Source of the DNA: Neorhizobium tomejilense
GTDB taxonomy: Bacteria > Pseudomonadota > Alphaproteobacteria > Rhizobiales > Rhizobiaceae
Length of the DNA stretch: 45,427 nucleotides
Direction of reading: 5' to 3'
NCBI GenBank assembly: GCA_002968845.1
Contig: PVBG01000033.1
Coordinates: 1-45,427, forward strand
Both the position numbers and the translations under genes were made by a program. This document shows positions 15,071 to 22,019 of this stretch, piece by piece. Under the pieces are notes generated by a model, which had not been told where the DNA came from, did no database searches, and worked only from the letters and a program-made list of their open reading frames with translations. Each line of letters begins with the position of its first letter. The first letter of the stretch is position 1.

Positions 15071-17632
15071 TCAGGCCGCGTCGCTGCGACGGAAGCCTCC
15101 CCGGCGTTCGTTGGCGCCGGCATGGAAGCTGATGTTCGGATCGCGCGTCTTGAAGCGCTCGATCTTCTCGGACAGCGTCTCCACACGTTGGCGCAGGCCG
15201 TGGATCTCGGCGTTGTTTTCCTCGACCATCGCCGCGTTGCGCTGGGTGATCAGCTCGACCTCCTGCACGGCCTTGGTGACTTCGTTGATGCCGGTCGACT
15301 GCTCGCCGGTGGCCGCCGAAATCTGGGACACCAGTTTGCGGACGTCGGTGATGTGCGTGATGATCTCGGTGAGTGCCGTACCGGTCTCCTCGACCAGATG
15401 CACGCCGTTACTGACCTGGGTCGAGCTTGCCGAAATGAGGCCCTTGATTTCGCGGGCAGCACCGGCGCAGCGCTGCGCCAGTTCGCGGACTTCCTGGGCG
15501 ACCACCGCAAAGCCGCGGCCTGCCTCGCCGGCACGGGCCGCCTCGACGCCGGCATTCAGCGCCAGCAGGTTCGTCTGGAAGGCGATCTCGTCGATGACCC
15601 CGATGATGGTCGCGATCTTTTCGGAAGAACGGCTGATCTCGCCCATGGCATCGACGGCGCGGGATACGACCTCGCCGGAGCGAACCGCGAAGTCTTCCGT
15701 TTCGTTGACCGAGACGGATGTTTGTTTGGCGCTTTCGGCCGTCGAGCGGACGATCTCGCTCAGATGGCGCAGTGCGCGCGAACTCTGTTCGAGGGCTGCC
15801 GCCTGCTGTTCCGTGCGGCGGGCAAGATCGTCCGCCGAAGCGGCGAGATTGCCGGTGCCGCCGTCGATCTCTTCCGCGGTCGAGCGCACGTCGGCGAGCG
15901 TGGCACGGAGCGCCTCGACAGCCTGGTTGTAGGTGCGCGCCATCTCGATGAAGTCTTCCGGCAGGTTTTCGTCCATGCTGCGCTCGAGGTCGCCCTCGGC
16001 AAGCTTGCCAAGCATATCGTTGAGTGCGGTCAGCGCCTGGCGCTGTTCGCCGGCAATGCGGGCACGCTCTGAGGCGCGGCGCTCGGACTCGGCGGTCGAG
16101 AGCTCGCGGGCTGCCGCAGCATCCTGCTCGAGACGGACATTTTCGACCGCGGCATCGCGGAAGACGGTGACCGAGCGAACCATGTCGCCGATTTCGTCGC
16201 CACGTTCGCGGCCTTCGATCTTGACCTCGAGATCGCCGTCAGCGAGCCGCTTCATCACTTCGGTGACGCGACGCAGCGGGCCGCGCAGCGTTTCCACCAG
16301 CATCAGGCCGCCGGCAATGGCAAGCAGCGTGCCGACCACCATGGCGATCAGCGACAGCTGGGCGGAACGTTCGCTGTCTTCCTTGCCGACCTCCTGGGCC
16401 TGGGCCACGAAATTCTTGAGGCCGGCCATGCCGCCCGTCAGAGTTTCGCCGGCGGCGGCGCGCGCCTTTTTCCAGTCGGCGGCGATGGACAGAAGTTTGG
16501 CGGTATCCTCCTCGATCGATTTCAGGCGGGGCTGAAGCGTCGTCGAGAACTCGCGCATGGCCGGGTTTCTGGCAAGTTCCGACACTTCCCCGCTGGCGGC
16601 CTTCAGCTTTGCCATGACGTCGAGGACGACCTTGCGCGCGTCCTCCGTCTGGTTGGCGCGCAGCCGCTCGACGTAGAGCTGCATGGCGTCGATCAGGCGC
16701 AGCGATTCGGCGCTGCGGTCGAGAAGCGTGCGCAGGCTGGCGACCTCGCCCTCGATGCTGGCGAAACGGCTGGCCGCGTTGCCGGCCTTGCTGGTGACTT
16801 CCGCCTCCATTTTCGCCTGCAATTTCTCCATGCCGGCAACGGTGTCACGCACCGCCTTCGCCTTTTCCGGAACGTCCTGATTGCCCTTGATGGTAGCGGC
16901 AAGAGCACCGATCGCGTCATTGATCGGCTTCAGCTGCTTGATGCCGTTCGGGGTGAGGAAGGCCTGAACCTCCTGGAACGTCTTGTCCAGAATGCCGAGA
17001 TACATGTCGGCGGTGCTGATCGCGCCGTCGTCCGTGCCGGTCTCCTTGACGGAATTGCGAAGCTCGCCGATCTGTTCGGCGATCGCCTTGTAGGCATAGG
17101 CTTCCAGAACCATGCCCTTGGCGAACTTTTCCTTGCCTTCGAACTGCTTGCGGACGTTGGCGACCTGATCCGAGACCCCTGTCGCGACGGTGCGGACATT
17201 GTCGATGCTGTCGTCGAGCGCTGCGGCGTTTTCGTCTCGCCTCTGCTTGATCTTCCAGAGTACGTCCGTATCGGCGCGCATCTTGGGCGCAAGCCCGGTC
17301 ACCACGGCGATGCGCTCGCGGTCCCCGGCCGTCACGAGCAGCCCGCCGAGCACGTTGACGCCGCTCTCCTGCTTGTCGATCGCAGCCTTCAAGGCCGCAA
17401 GCGACGCATTGTCGGGCTTGCTGTTGAATTCCTGGAGGACCGCCTGGAGATTTTCAAAGTCGCCGATGTTTTCGATCGTCGCACGCGTCACGGTCATATG
17501 GCCGTTCAGCATGCTCGCCGTATAATAGCCAGCAAGACCGACGCCGGCGATCAAGAGCACCAGCGGGATGACGAAAAGTAGGACCTTGGTGACGATCCTG
17601 CGGCTCTGAAGAAGACGATCGATGAAAGACAT
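15071..17632 (-). CDS. Methyl-accepting chemotaxis protein
   Basis: An 853-residue transmembrane chemoreceptor. It has an N-terminal membrane helix (VLLFVIPLVLLIAGVGLAGY), a long helical periplasmic domain (about residues 45-420), a second membrane helix (LSLIAMVVGTLLAIAGGLML), a HAMP domain (RVTEVMKRLADGDLEVKI), a further HAMP-like segment (LGKLAEGDLERSMDE) and the signalling hairpin with EIAFQTNLLALNAGVEAARA. There is no CheR-tethering pentapeptide at the C-terminus. The ligand is unknown; the domain resembles the all-helical type. The start has GGGGGA upstream. It stands alone, divergent from the EamA gene. Confidence 0.93.
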   Translation of the reverse strand: MSFIDRLLQSRRIVTKVLLFVIPLVLLIAGVGLAGYYTASMLNGHMTVTRATIENIGDFENLQAVLQEFNSKPDNASLAALKAAIDKQESGVNVLGGLLVTAGDRERIAVVTGLAPKMRADTDVLWKIKQRRDENAAALDDSIDNVRTVATGVSDQVANVRKQFEGKEKFAKGMVLEAYAYKAIAEQIGELRNSVKETGTDDGAISTADMYLGILDKTFQEVQAFLTPNGIKQLKPINDAIGALAATIKGNQDVPEKAKAVRDTVAGMEKLQAKMEAEVTSKAGNAASRFASIEGEVASLRTLLDRSAESLRLIDAMQLYVERLRANQTEDARKVVLDVMAKLKAASGEVSELARNPAMREFSTTLQPRLKSIEEDTAKLLSIAADWKKARAAAGETLTGGMAGLKNFVAQAQEVGKEDSERSAQLSLIAMVVGTLLAIAGGLMLVETLRGPLRRVTEVMKRLADGDLEVKIEGRERGDEIGDMVRSVTVFRDAAVENVRLEQDAAAARELSTAESERRASERARIAGEQRQALTALNDMLGKLAEGDLERSMDENLPEDFIEMARTYNQAVEALRATLADVRSTAEEIDGGTGNLAASADDLARRTEQQAAALEQSSRALRHLSEIVRSTAESAKQTSVSVNETEDFAVRSGEVVSRAVDAMGEISRSSEKIATIIGVIDEIAFQTNLLALNAGVEAARAGEAGRGFAVVAQEVRELAQRCAGAAREIKGLISASSTQVSNGVHLVEETGTALTEIITHITDVRKLVSQISAATGEQSTGINEVTKAVQEVELITQRNAAMVEENNAEIHGLRQRVETLSEKIERFKTRDPNISFHAGANERRGGFRRSDAA

Positions 17633-17908
17633 TTTTCCCCCAACTGCAAACCAGATGCGACTTTCGCGTCTGCGGCATCGCGAAACGGCAACGGCACGAT
17701 CCCAGCCTCATGCGGGAATGAATGGGTTCACAATGGTCAAATTCGGTTGAACAACGGTTAATTCGGGACCCTTACATTTCGTTTTATTACACTGTATCGG
17801 ATATCGGAATTTCCCGCCGCTACCCAAAAGAGTACCGCCCGGGAGGCAATCGGGCTGGCGACGCGTAAGCCGTTGCTTTAAGAGACCGGTACCGGAGGAA
17901 TCTCGCAG

Positions 17909-18814
17909 ATGGCATGGTCTGAAAATTCGCGGGGCGCACTGTTCATGTCGCTCGCCATGGCGGCTTTCACCTGCAACGACGCGCTGGTCAAGTCGGTCAC
18001 CCCGGAGCTCAGCATCCCCCAGATCATGGCAGTGCGCGGCGTCATGGCGACACTGCTGATCTACTGTGTCGCCCGCTACATGGGCGTGACCCTGTCGGCC
18101 AAGGCGGTCATGCATCCGCTGGTGCTGCTGCGCACTTTCTTCGAGCTCGGGGCCACCCTGACCTTCCTCTCCGCACTTGCCCATATCGAATTTGCCGCCA
18201 TTTCGTCGATCATGCAGGCCTTGCCGCTTGCCGTGACGTTGGGGGCGGCCCTTTTCCTGAGCGAACCCGTCGGCTGGCGGCGCTGGACGGCGATCGGCAT
18301 CGGCTTCCTCGGCGTGCTCATCATCATTCGCCCGGGCCCGGAAGGTTTCACGCCAGCAGCCCTGCTCGCCGTCGTCGCCTGCTGTTTTACGGCATGCCGC
18401 GACCTCACCACCAAGCGCATCCAGGCGGACATCCCTTCGTTGGCGGTGACGCTCTTCACCTCCCTCGCCAACACGGTTCTCGGGGCATTCCTGATCGTGC
18501 CGATGGGCGGATGGCAGCCGGTCAGCACCTATGCGCTGGGACACCTGGCAATTGCTTCCGTGCTGGTCTTCGCAGGCTACCAGGCGGTCATCCAGTCGAT
18601 GCGGACAGGCGAGATCTCCTTCATCGCGCCCTTCCGCTATACCGGCCTGCTCTGGGCTCTGGTCATCGGCATTTTCGCCTTCGGCGAACGTCCGGACGCC
18701 TATATGCTCGTGGGCGCGGCAGTCGTTATCGGTTCCGGCCTTTATACTTTCTATCGCGAGCGCAAGCGGCAGGGCATTGCCACCGGCAAGGCAGCCGCCG
18801 CCCCGCCGGCCTGA
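17909..18814 (+). CDS. EamA/DMT-family transporter
   Basis: A 301-residue inner-membrane protein with ten predicted helices in two EamA repeats (the first starts GALFMSLAMAAFTCNDALVKS, the second LLAVVACCFTACRDLTTKRI). The family moves amino acids, nucleobases and other small metabolites out of or into cells; the substrate here is unknown. A strong GGAGGA lies 9 bases before the ATG. A 52-base gap separates it from the MFS gene on the same strand, so it may share a transcript with MFS, mobA and mobB. The 275 bases upstream, divergent from the chemoreceptor gene, hold no other gene. Confidence 0.88.
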   Translation: MAWSENSRGALFMSLAMAAFTCNDALVKSVTPELSIPQIMAVRGVMATLLIYCVARYMGVTLSAKAVMHPLVLLRTFFELGATLTFLSALAHIEFAAISSIMQALPLAVTLGAALFLSEPVGWRRWTAIGIGFLGVLIIIRPGPEGFTPAALLAVVACCFTACRDLTTKRIQADIPSLAVTLFTSLANTVLGAFLIVPMGGWQPVSTYALGHLAIASVLVFAGYQAVIQSMRTGEISFIAPFRYTGLLWALVIGIFAFGERPDAYMLVGAAVVIGSGLYTFYRERKRQGIATGKAAAAPPA

Positions 18815-18866
18815 GGATGAGTCGGATCGAAAGGGCCGAAAGGCAGGCGTGAAAGGACAAGACGAC

Positions 18867-20093
18867 GTGCAGCAAAGCCGATTTCTGGATAGACGAACCC
18901 CGCCCCATATCCTGACGCTGGTCGTCTGCGCCGGACTTGGTGCCCTATCGCTCAACGTCTTCCTGCCGTCGCTTTCCGCCATGGCAATCCATTTCGGCAC
19001 CGACTACGCCGTCATGCAGCTCGCCGTCTCCGGTTATATCGCCGGCACCGCCTTGCTGCAGCTGGTACTCGGTCCGCTTTCCGACCTTTTTGGCCGCCGC
19101 CGCGTAATGATCGGCAGCATCCTGATCATGCTGGTCGGCACGGTGATCTGCCTGATGGCCGCAAACGTCACCGTCTTCATGATCGGAAGGCTGCTGCAGA
19201 CCGCAGTGGTCGCGGGCTTCGTGCTGCCGCGCGCGATCATCCGCGATACGGTGCCGATGGAGAGCGCCGCCTCGATGATCGCCTATGTGACCATGGGCAT
19301 GTCGCTGGTGCCGATGATCAGCCCGACGATCGGCGGCGTGCTCAACGACATGTTCGGCTGGGAGGCGAATTTCGCCTTGATACTCGGTCTCGGCCTGTTG
19401 ACCCTGACGCTCGTCTTCACAGATCTCGGCGAAACGAACCACGCGCCGGCCGCCAGCTTCACCGCCCAATTCCGCAGCTGGCCGGACCTTTTCCGCTCGC
19501 GCCGTTTCTGGGGCTATACGTTCACGTCGACCTTTTCCTCCGGCGTATTCTTCTCGTTCCTCGGCGGCGCGCCCTTCGTCGGCACGGCGATCTATCATCT
19601 GTCGCCGACCATGCTCGGCGTGCAGTTCTTCCTGATTGCGGCCGGCTACATGATCGGCAATTTCATTTCGGGCCGCTATACCCGCCAGTTCGGCACGATG
19701 ACCATGATGATCTCCGGCAGCCTGGTCAGCCTTGTCGGGGTTCTCATCACCGCCGGGTTCCTCGTCGCGGAAGCGCCCTGGCCGTTCGCCTTCTTCGCGC
19801 CCCTGGCACTGACCGGCGTCGGCAACGGCCTCACCCTGCCGAGTTCCAATGCCGGCATCGTCAGCGTGCGGCCGCACCTCGCCGGCTCCGCTTCCGGCCT
19901 CGGCGGCGCGATCACCGTGGGCGGCGGCGCCGCGCTGTCGACCCTTGCCGCGGCGCTACTCAAGGAAGAGAGCGGCGCGATGCCGCTTCTCGTCGTCATG
20001 GGCGTCACGACCATCCTGGCGCTCGTCGCAACCGCCTATGTCCGGCAGATCGACCGCCGCGAAGGCGCCATCCCGACAAAGGATGAGGACTGA
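18867..20093 (+). CDS. Bcr/CflA-type MFS drug-efflux transporter
   Basis: A 408-residue inner-membrane transporter with 12 predicted helices. The loop after helix 2 carries GPLSDLFGRRRVMIGS (the MFS motif A), and RAIIRDTVPMESAASMIAYV is typical of the Bcr/CflA subfamily, which exports bicyclomycin, chloramphenicol or sulfonamide-like compounds and, in some, cysteine. The starts are all non-ATG: I chose GTG at 18867, nine bases after AAGGA; GTG at 18849 is an alternative. Its stop codon overlaps the mobA start in ATGA, so the two are translationally coupled. Confidence 0.87.
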   Translation: MQQSRFLDRRTPPHILTLVVCAGLGALSLNVFLPSLSAMAIHFGTDYAVMQLAVSGYIAGTALLQLVLGPLSDLFGRRRVMIGSILIMLVGTVICLMAANVTVFMIGRLLQTAVVAGFVLPRAIIRDTVPMESAASMIAYVTMGMSLVPMISPTIGGVLNDMFGWEANFALILGLGLLTLTLVFTDLGETNHAPAASFTAQFRSWPDLFRSRRFWGYTFTSTFSSGVFFSFLGGAPFVGTAIYHLSPTMLGVQFFLIAAGYMIGNFISGRYTRQFGTMTMMISGSLVSLVGVLITAGFLVAEAPWPFAFFAPLALTGVGNGLTLPSSNAGIVSVRPHLAGSASGLGGAITVGGGAALSTLAAALLKEESGAMPLLVVMGVTTILALVATAYVRQIDRREGAIPTKDED

Positions 20094-20731
20094 TGACCAC
20101 GCCCGCCGCTCCTCCCATCCGGCCTCCGGGCCTGGTCCTTGCCGGTGGCAAATCGAGCCGCATGGGCACGGACAAGGCTTTACTCACGATCGGTGGCGAC
20201 ACGATCCTCGGCCATGTGGTGCGGCGGCTCCTGCCCCAGGTCTCGGAAATCACCCTCAACGCGCCGATGGGTTTCCCCAATCCGCTCGACTTGCGCCTGC
20301 TGCCGGATCTGGTTCCCGGCCAAATCGGCCCGCTTGCCGGCGTGCTCGCCGGCCTGCGCGATATCCAGGGCCGCGGCCTTCAAGCAACCCATCTCCTCAC
20401 CGTCCCCTCCGACAGCCCTTTTGTGCCAGCCGATCTCGTGCGCCGGCTGGGGGCTGAGGCGGACGATCCAAAGGCGATCGTCATCGCCGCCTCCGACGGC
20501 CGCGATCATCCGGTCTTCGGGCTCTGGCCGGTTTCCATCGCCGACGATCTGGAAACCTGGCTCTCCGACCCCGACAACCGGCGGATCAAGGCGTTCCTCG
20601 ATCGTCACCATACGGTGACCGTCGAATTCCCGATGGTCGAGACGCAGCAGGGCTTGCTCGATCCCTTCTTCAACATCAACACGCCCGAGGATCTTCAAGA
20701 GGCGCTTGGTTTCGCCGAGGAGCTTTCATGA
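20093..20731 (+). CDS. mobA: Molybdenum cofactor guanylyltransferase
   Basis: A 212-residue nucleotidyltransferase that joins GMP to molybdopterin to make the bis-MGD cofactor of DMSO reductase-family enzymes. The nucleotide-binding motif LAGGKSSRMGTDKALL is at about residues 15-31, and PSDSPFVP holds the metal-binding Asp. The length is typical. The ATG overlaps the preceding MFS stop by ATGA, and its own stop overlaps mobB the same way, so this is a tight operon. Confidence 0.95.
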   Translation: MTTPAAPPIRPPGLVLAGGKSSRMGTDKALLTIGGDTILGHVVRRLLPQVSEITLNAPMGFPNPLDLRLLPDLVPGQIGPLAGVLAGLRDIQGRGLQATHLLTVPSDSPFVPADLVRRLGAEADDPKAIVIAASDGRDHPVFGLWPVSIADDLETWLSDPDNRRIKAFLDRHHTVTVEFPMVETQQGLLDPFFNINTPEDLQEALGFAEELS

Positions 20732-21273
20732 CCCCTCCCAGCGTCTTCGGCATTTCCGGCTGGAAAAATTCCGGCAAGACGGGCCTGGCAGTGCGGCTGG
20801 TGGCGGAATTCACCCGCCGCGGCTATGCAATCTCGACGATCAAGCATGCGCACCACGATTTCGACATCGACAAGGTGGGGGCTGATTCCTTCCGCCACCG
20901 GCAGGCCGGTGCCCACGAAGTGGCGATCGTTTCCGGTACCCGCTTTGCGATCATGCACGAGTTGCGCGGTGCGCCGGAGCCGAGCTTCGAGGAAATCCTC
21001 TCCCGCCTCGCTCCCTGCGATCTGGTGCTGATCGAGGGCTACAAACGCGAGCCCGTCCCGAAGATCGAAGCCCGCCGCCTCGAGGCGAGCAACCGCGAAC
21101 CGCTGGCGCCGAGCGATCCCCACATCGTCGCGATTGCCGCCGACCACCCGGTCCCGGATGCCACCATCCCCGTCTTCGACCTCGACGATACGAACGCGAT
21201 CGCCGATTTCATCGCACAGGTGACGGGGCTTCCCCCTAGGCCTTGCCCTGATGCTCTACAAGATAGCGCGTAG
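20728..21273 (+). CDS. mobB: Molybdopterin-guanine dinucleotide biosynthesis protein MobB
   Basis: A 181-residue GTPase-fold protein that assists MobA in guanine dinucleotide formation. The P-loop is GWKNSGKTGL at about residues 11-20, and STIKHAHHDFDIDKVGADSFRH and DLVLIEGYKREP are strongly conserved in the family. The start overlaps mobA by four bases. The last 38 bases run antisense into the neighbouring DUF2442 gene; the C-terminal dozen residues (PRPCPDALQDSA) look unrelated to the family and may be sequence supplied by that neighbour. Confidence 0.93.
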   Translation: MTPPSVFGISGWKNSGKTGLAVRLVAEFTRRGYAISTIKHAHHDFDIDKVGADSFRHRQAGAHEVAIVSGTRFAIMHELRGAPEPSFEEILSRLAPCDLVLIEGYKREPVPKIEARRLEASNREPLAPSDPHIVAIAADHPVPDATIPVFDLDDTNAIADFIAQVTGLPPRPCPDALQDSA

Positions 21274-21715
21274 CAAGTGCGACGTGGCGAGGAATAGGCT
21301 TGTTCTTACGGTAGTCGGCGACGAGCCGGCGCGAGATCTCCAGGGCCGACGCCATCCCGTCCAATGTCATGCCGAGCTCATCCATAGCGTTGCGAAAATC
21401 ACCGTTGTCGAATGTGACTGGCGGTAGCGCGGCGAGCCATACGGCTGAGAATTCAAGGTCCTCCCCCGGCCATTCCAATGCGTTGCGATATTCGCTAACC
21501 CGCATTTTCCGGAAGAGATCATCGTCCTGTCGAAGCGGAATGTAGATGCGGCGGCTTTCCAGTGCGGGCGCCAGATCGACGACCTTCGTCTCTCCATCTT
21601 CCCAGACTATCCTCACCTTACGCCCTTCCAGCGCATCAGCGTCCGCTATCCTCGGCAAAGGCCCACCAACGGTGACAATCTCCTCACCTTTCATTGAGGC
21701 GCTCCCAGGCTTCAT
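21236..21715 (-). CDS. DUF2442 protein with C-terminal helix-turn-helix (antitoxin-like)
   Basis: A 159-residue protein in two parts. Residues about 18-95 match the DUF2442 fold (RIADADALEGRKVRIVWEDG, then VVDLAPAL and YIPLRQDDDLFRKMRV). Residues about 108-155 look like a Cro/CI-type helix-turn-helix (MTLDGMASALEISRRLVADY, then KNKPIPRHVALATRYL). The gene overlaps the end of the DUF4160 gene by 32 bases, so they are co-transcribed with DUF4160 first. DUF4160/DUF2442 pairs are often neighbours and have been suggested as toxin-antitoxin-like modules; the HTH suggests this member binds DNA and represses the unit. AGGAAGG precedes the ATG; a second ATG lies seven codons in. Confidence 0.8.
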   Translation of the reverse strand: MKPGSASMKGEEIVTVGGPLPRIADADALEGRKVRIVWEDGETKVVDLAPALESRRIYIPLRQDDDLFRKMRVSEYRNALEWPGEDLEFSAVWLAALPPVTFDNGDFRNAMDELGMTLDGMASALEISRRLVADYRKNKPIPRHVALATRYLVEHQGKA

Positions 21716-21914
21716 TCAACACCTTCCTGTTTTCCCGTACCCAAACCAACGCGCGATCCAGGCTTCGCCGGTCGATGGAGCCTGCAAGAATTTCCAGGTC
21801 CGATAGGCGGACCAGGACTTCGTGATCCGGCGTAACGATATGAAAATGTGGCGGATGATGATCGCCGGCAAAAATCTGAATCTTCAGATTTCTGAGTTTT
21901 ATGATTGTCGGCAT
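21684..21914 (-). CDS. DUF4160 protein (putative toxin-like partner)
   Basis: A 76-residue protein with the compact DUF4160 signature: MPTIIKLRNLKIQIFAGDHH then PPHFHIVTPDHE, with the HxxPPHxH-like cluster at about residues 20-26, and a C-terminal helix VWVRENRKVLNEAWERLNE. The ATG at 21914 follows GGGGA; a GTG directly before it is an alternative start. The next gene (DUF2442-HTH) overlaps by 32 bases. A 25-bp perfect palindrome lies 23 bases upstream of the start. The function of DUF4160 is unknown; its pairing with DUF2442 is what suggests a regulated module. Confidence 0.85.
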   Translation of the reverse strand: MPTIIKLRNLKIQIFAGDHHPPHFHIVTPDHEVLVRLSDLEILAGSIDRRSLDRALVWVRENRKVLNEAWERLNER

Positions 21915-21937
21915 CACCTATCCCCGCGACGCCATAA

Positions 21938-21962
21938 AAATAGTGCATTCAGCGCACTATTT
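21938..21962. promoter_or_regulatory. 25-bp perfect palindrome, likely operator of the DUF4160/DUF2442 module
   Basis: Arms AAATAGTGC (21938-21946) and GCACTATTT (21954-21962) match perfectly around a 7-base centre. It lies just upstream of the DUF4160 start and directly behind the terminator of the neighbouring OmpA-family gene, the place for the module's promoter. It lacks a T-tract and is AT-rich at its ends, so an operator is more likely than a terminator. The HTH protein of the module is the natural candidate to bind it. Confidence 0.7.
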
Positions 21963-21970
21963 CAAGATGC

Positions 21971-22000
21971 AAAAAGCCGCCGGATCGCTCCGGCGGCTTT
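21971..22000 (-). terminator. Terminator of the OmpA-family gene
   Basis: A 12-bp perfect stem (AAAGCCGCCGGA and TCCGGCGGCTTT) with a four-base loop, followed on the reverse strand by TTTTT. It lies 20 bases after the stop of the OmpA-family gene. Confidence 0.9.
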
Positions 22001-22019
22001 GGTTCGAGGTGCCTGAACC

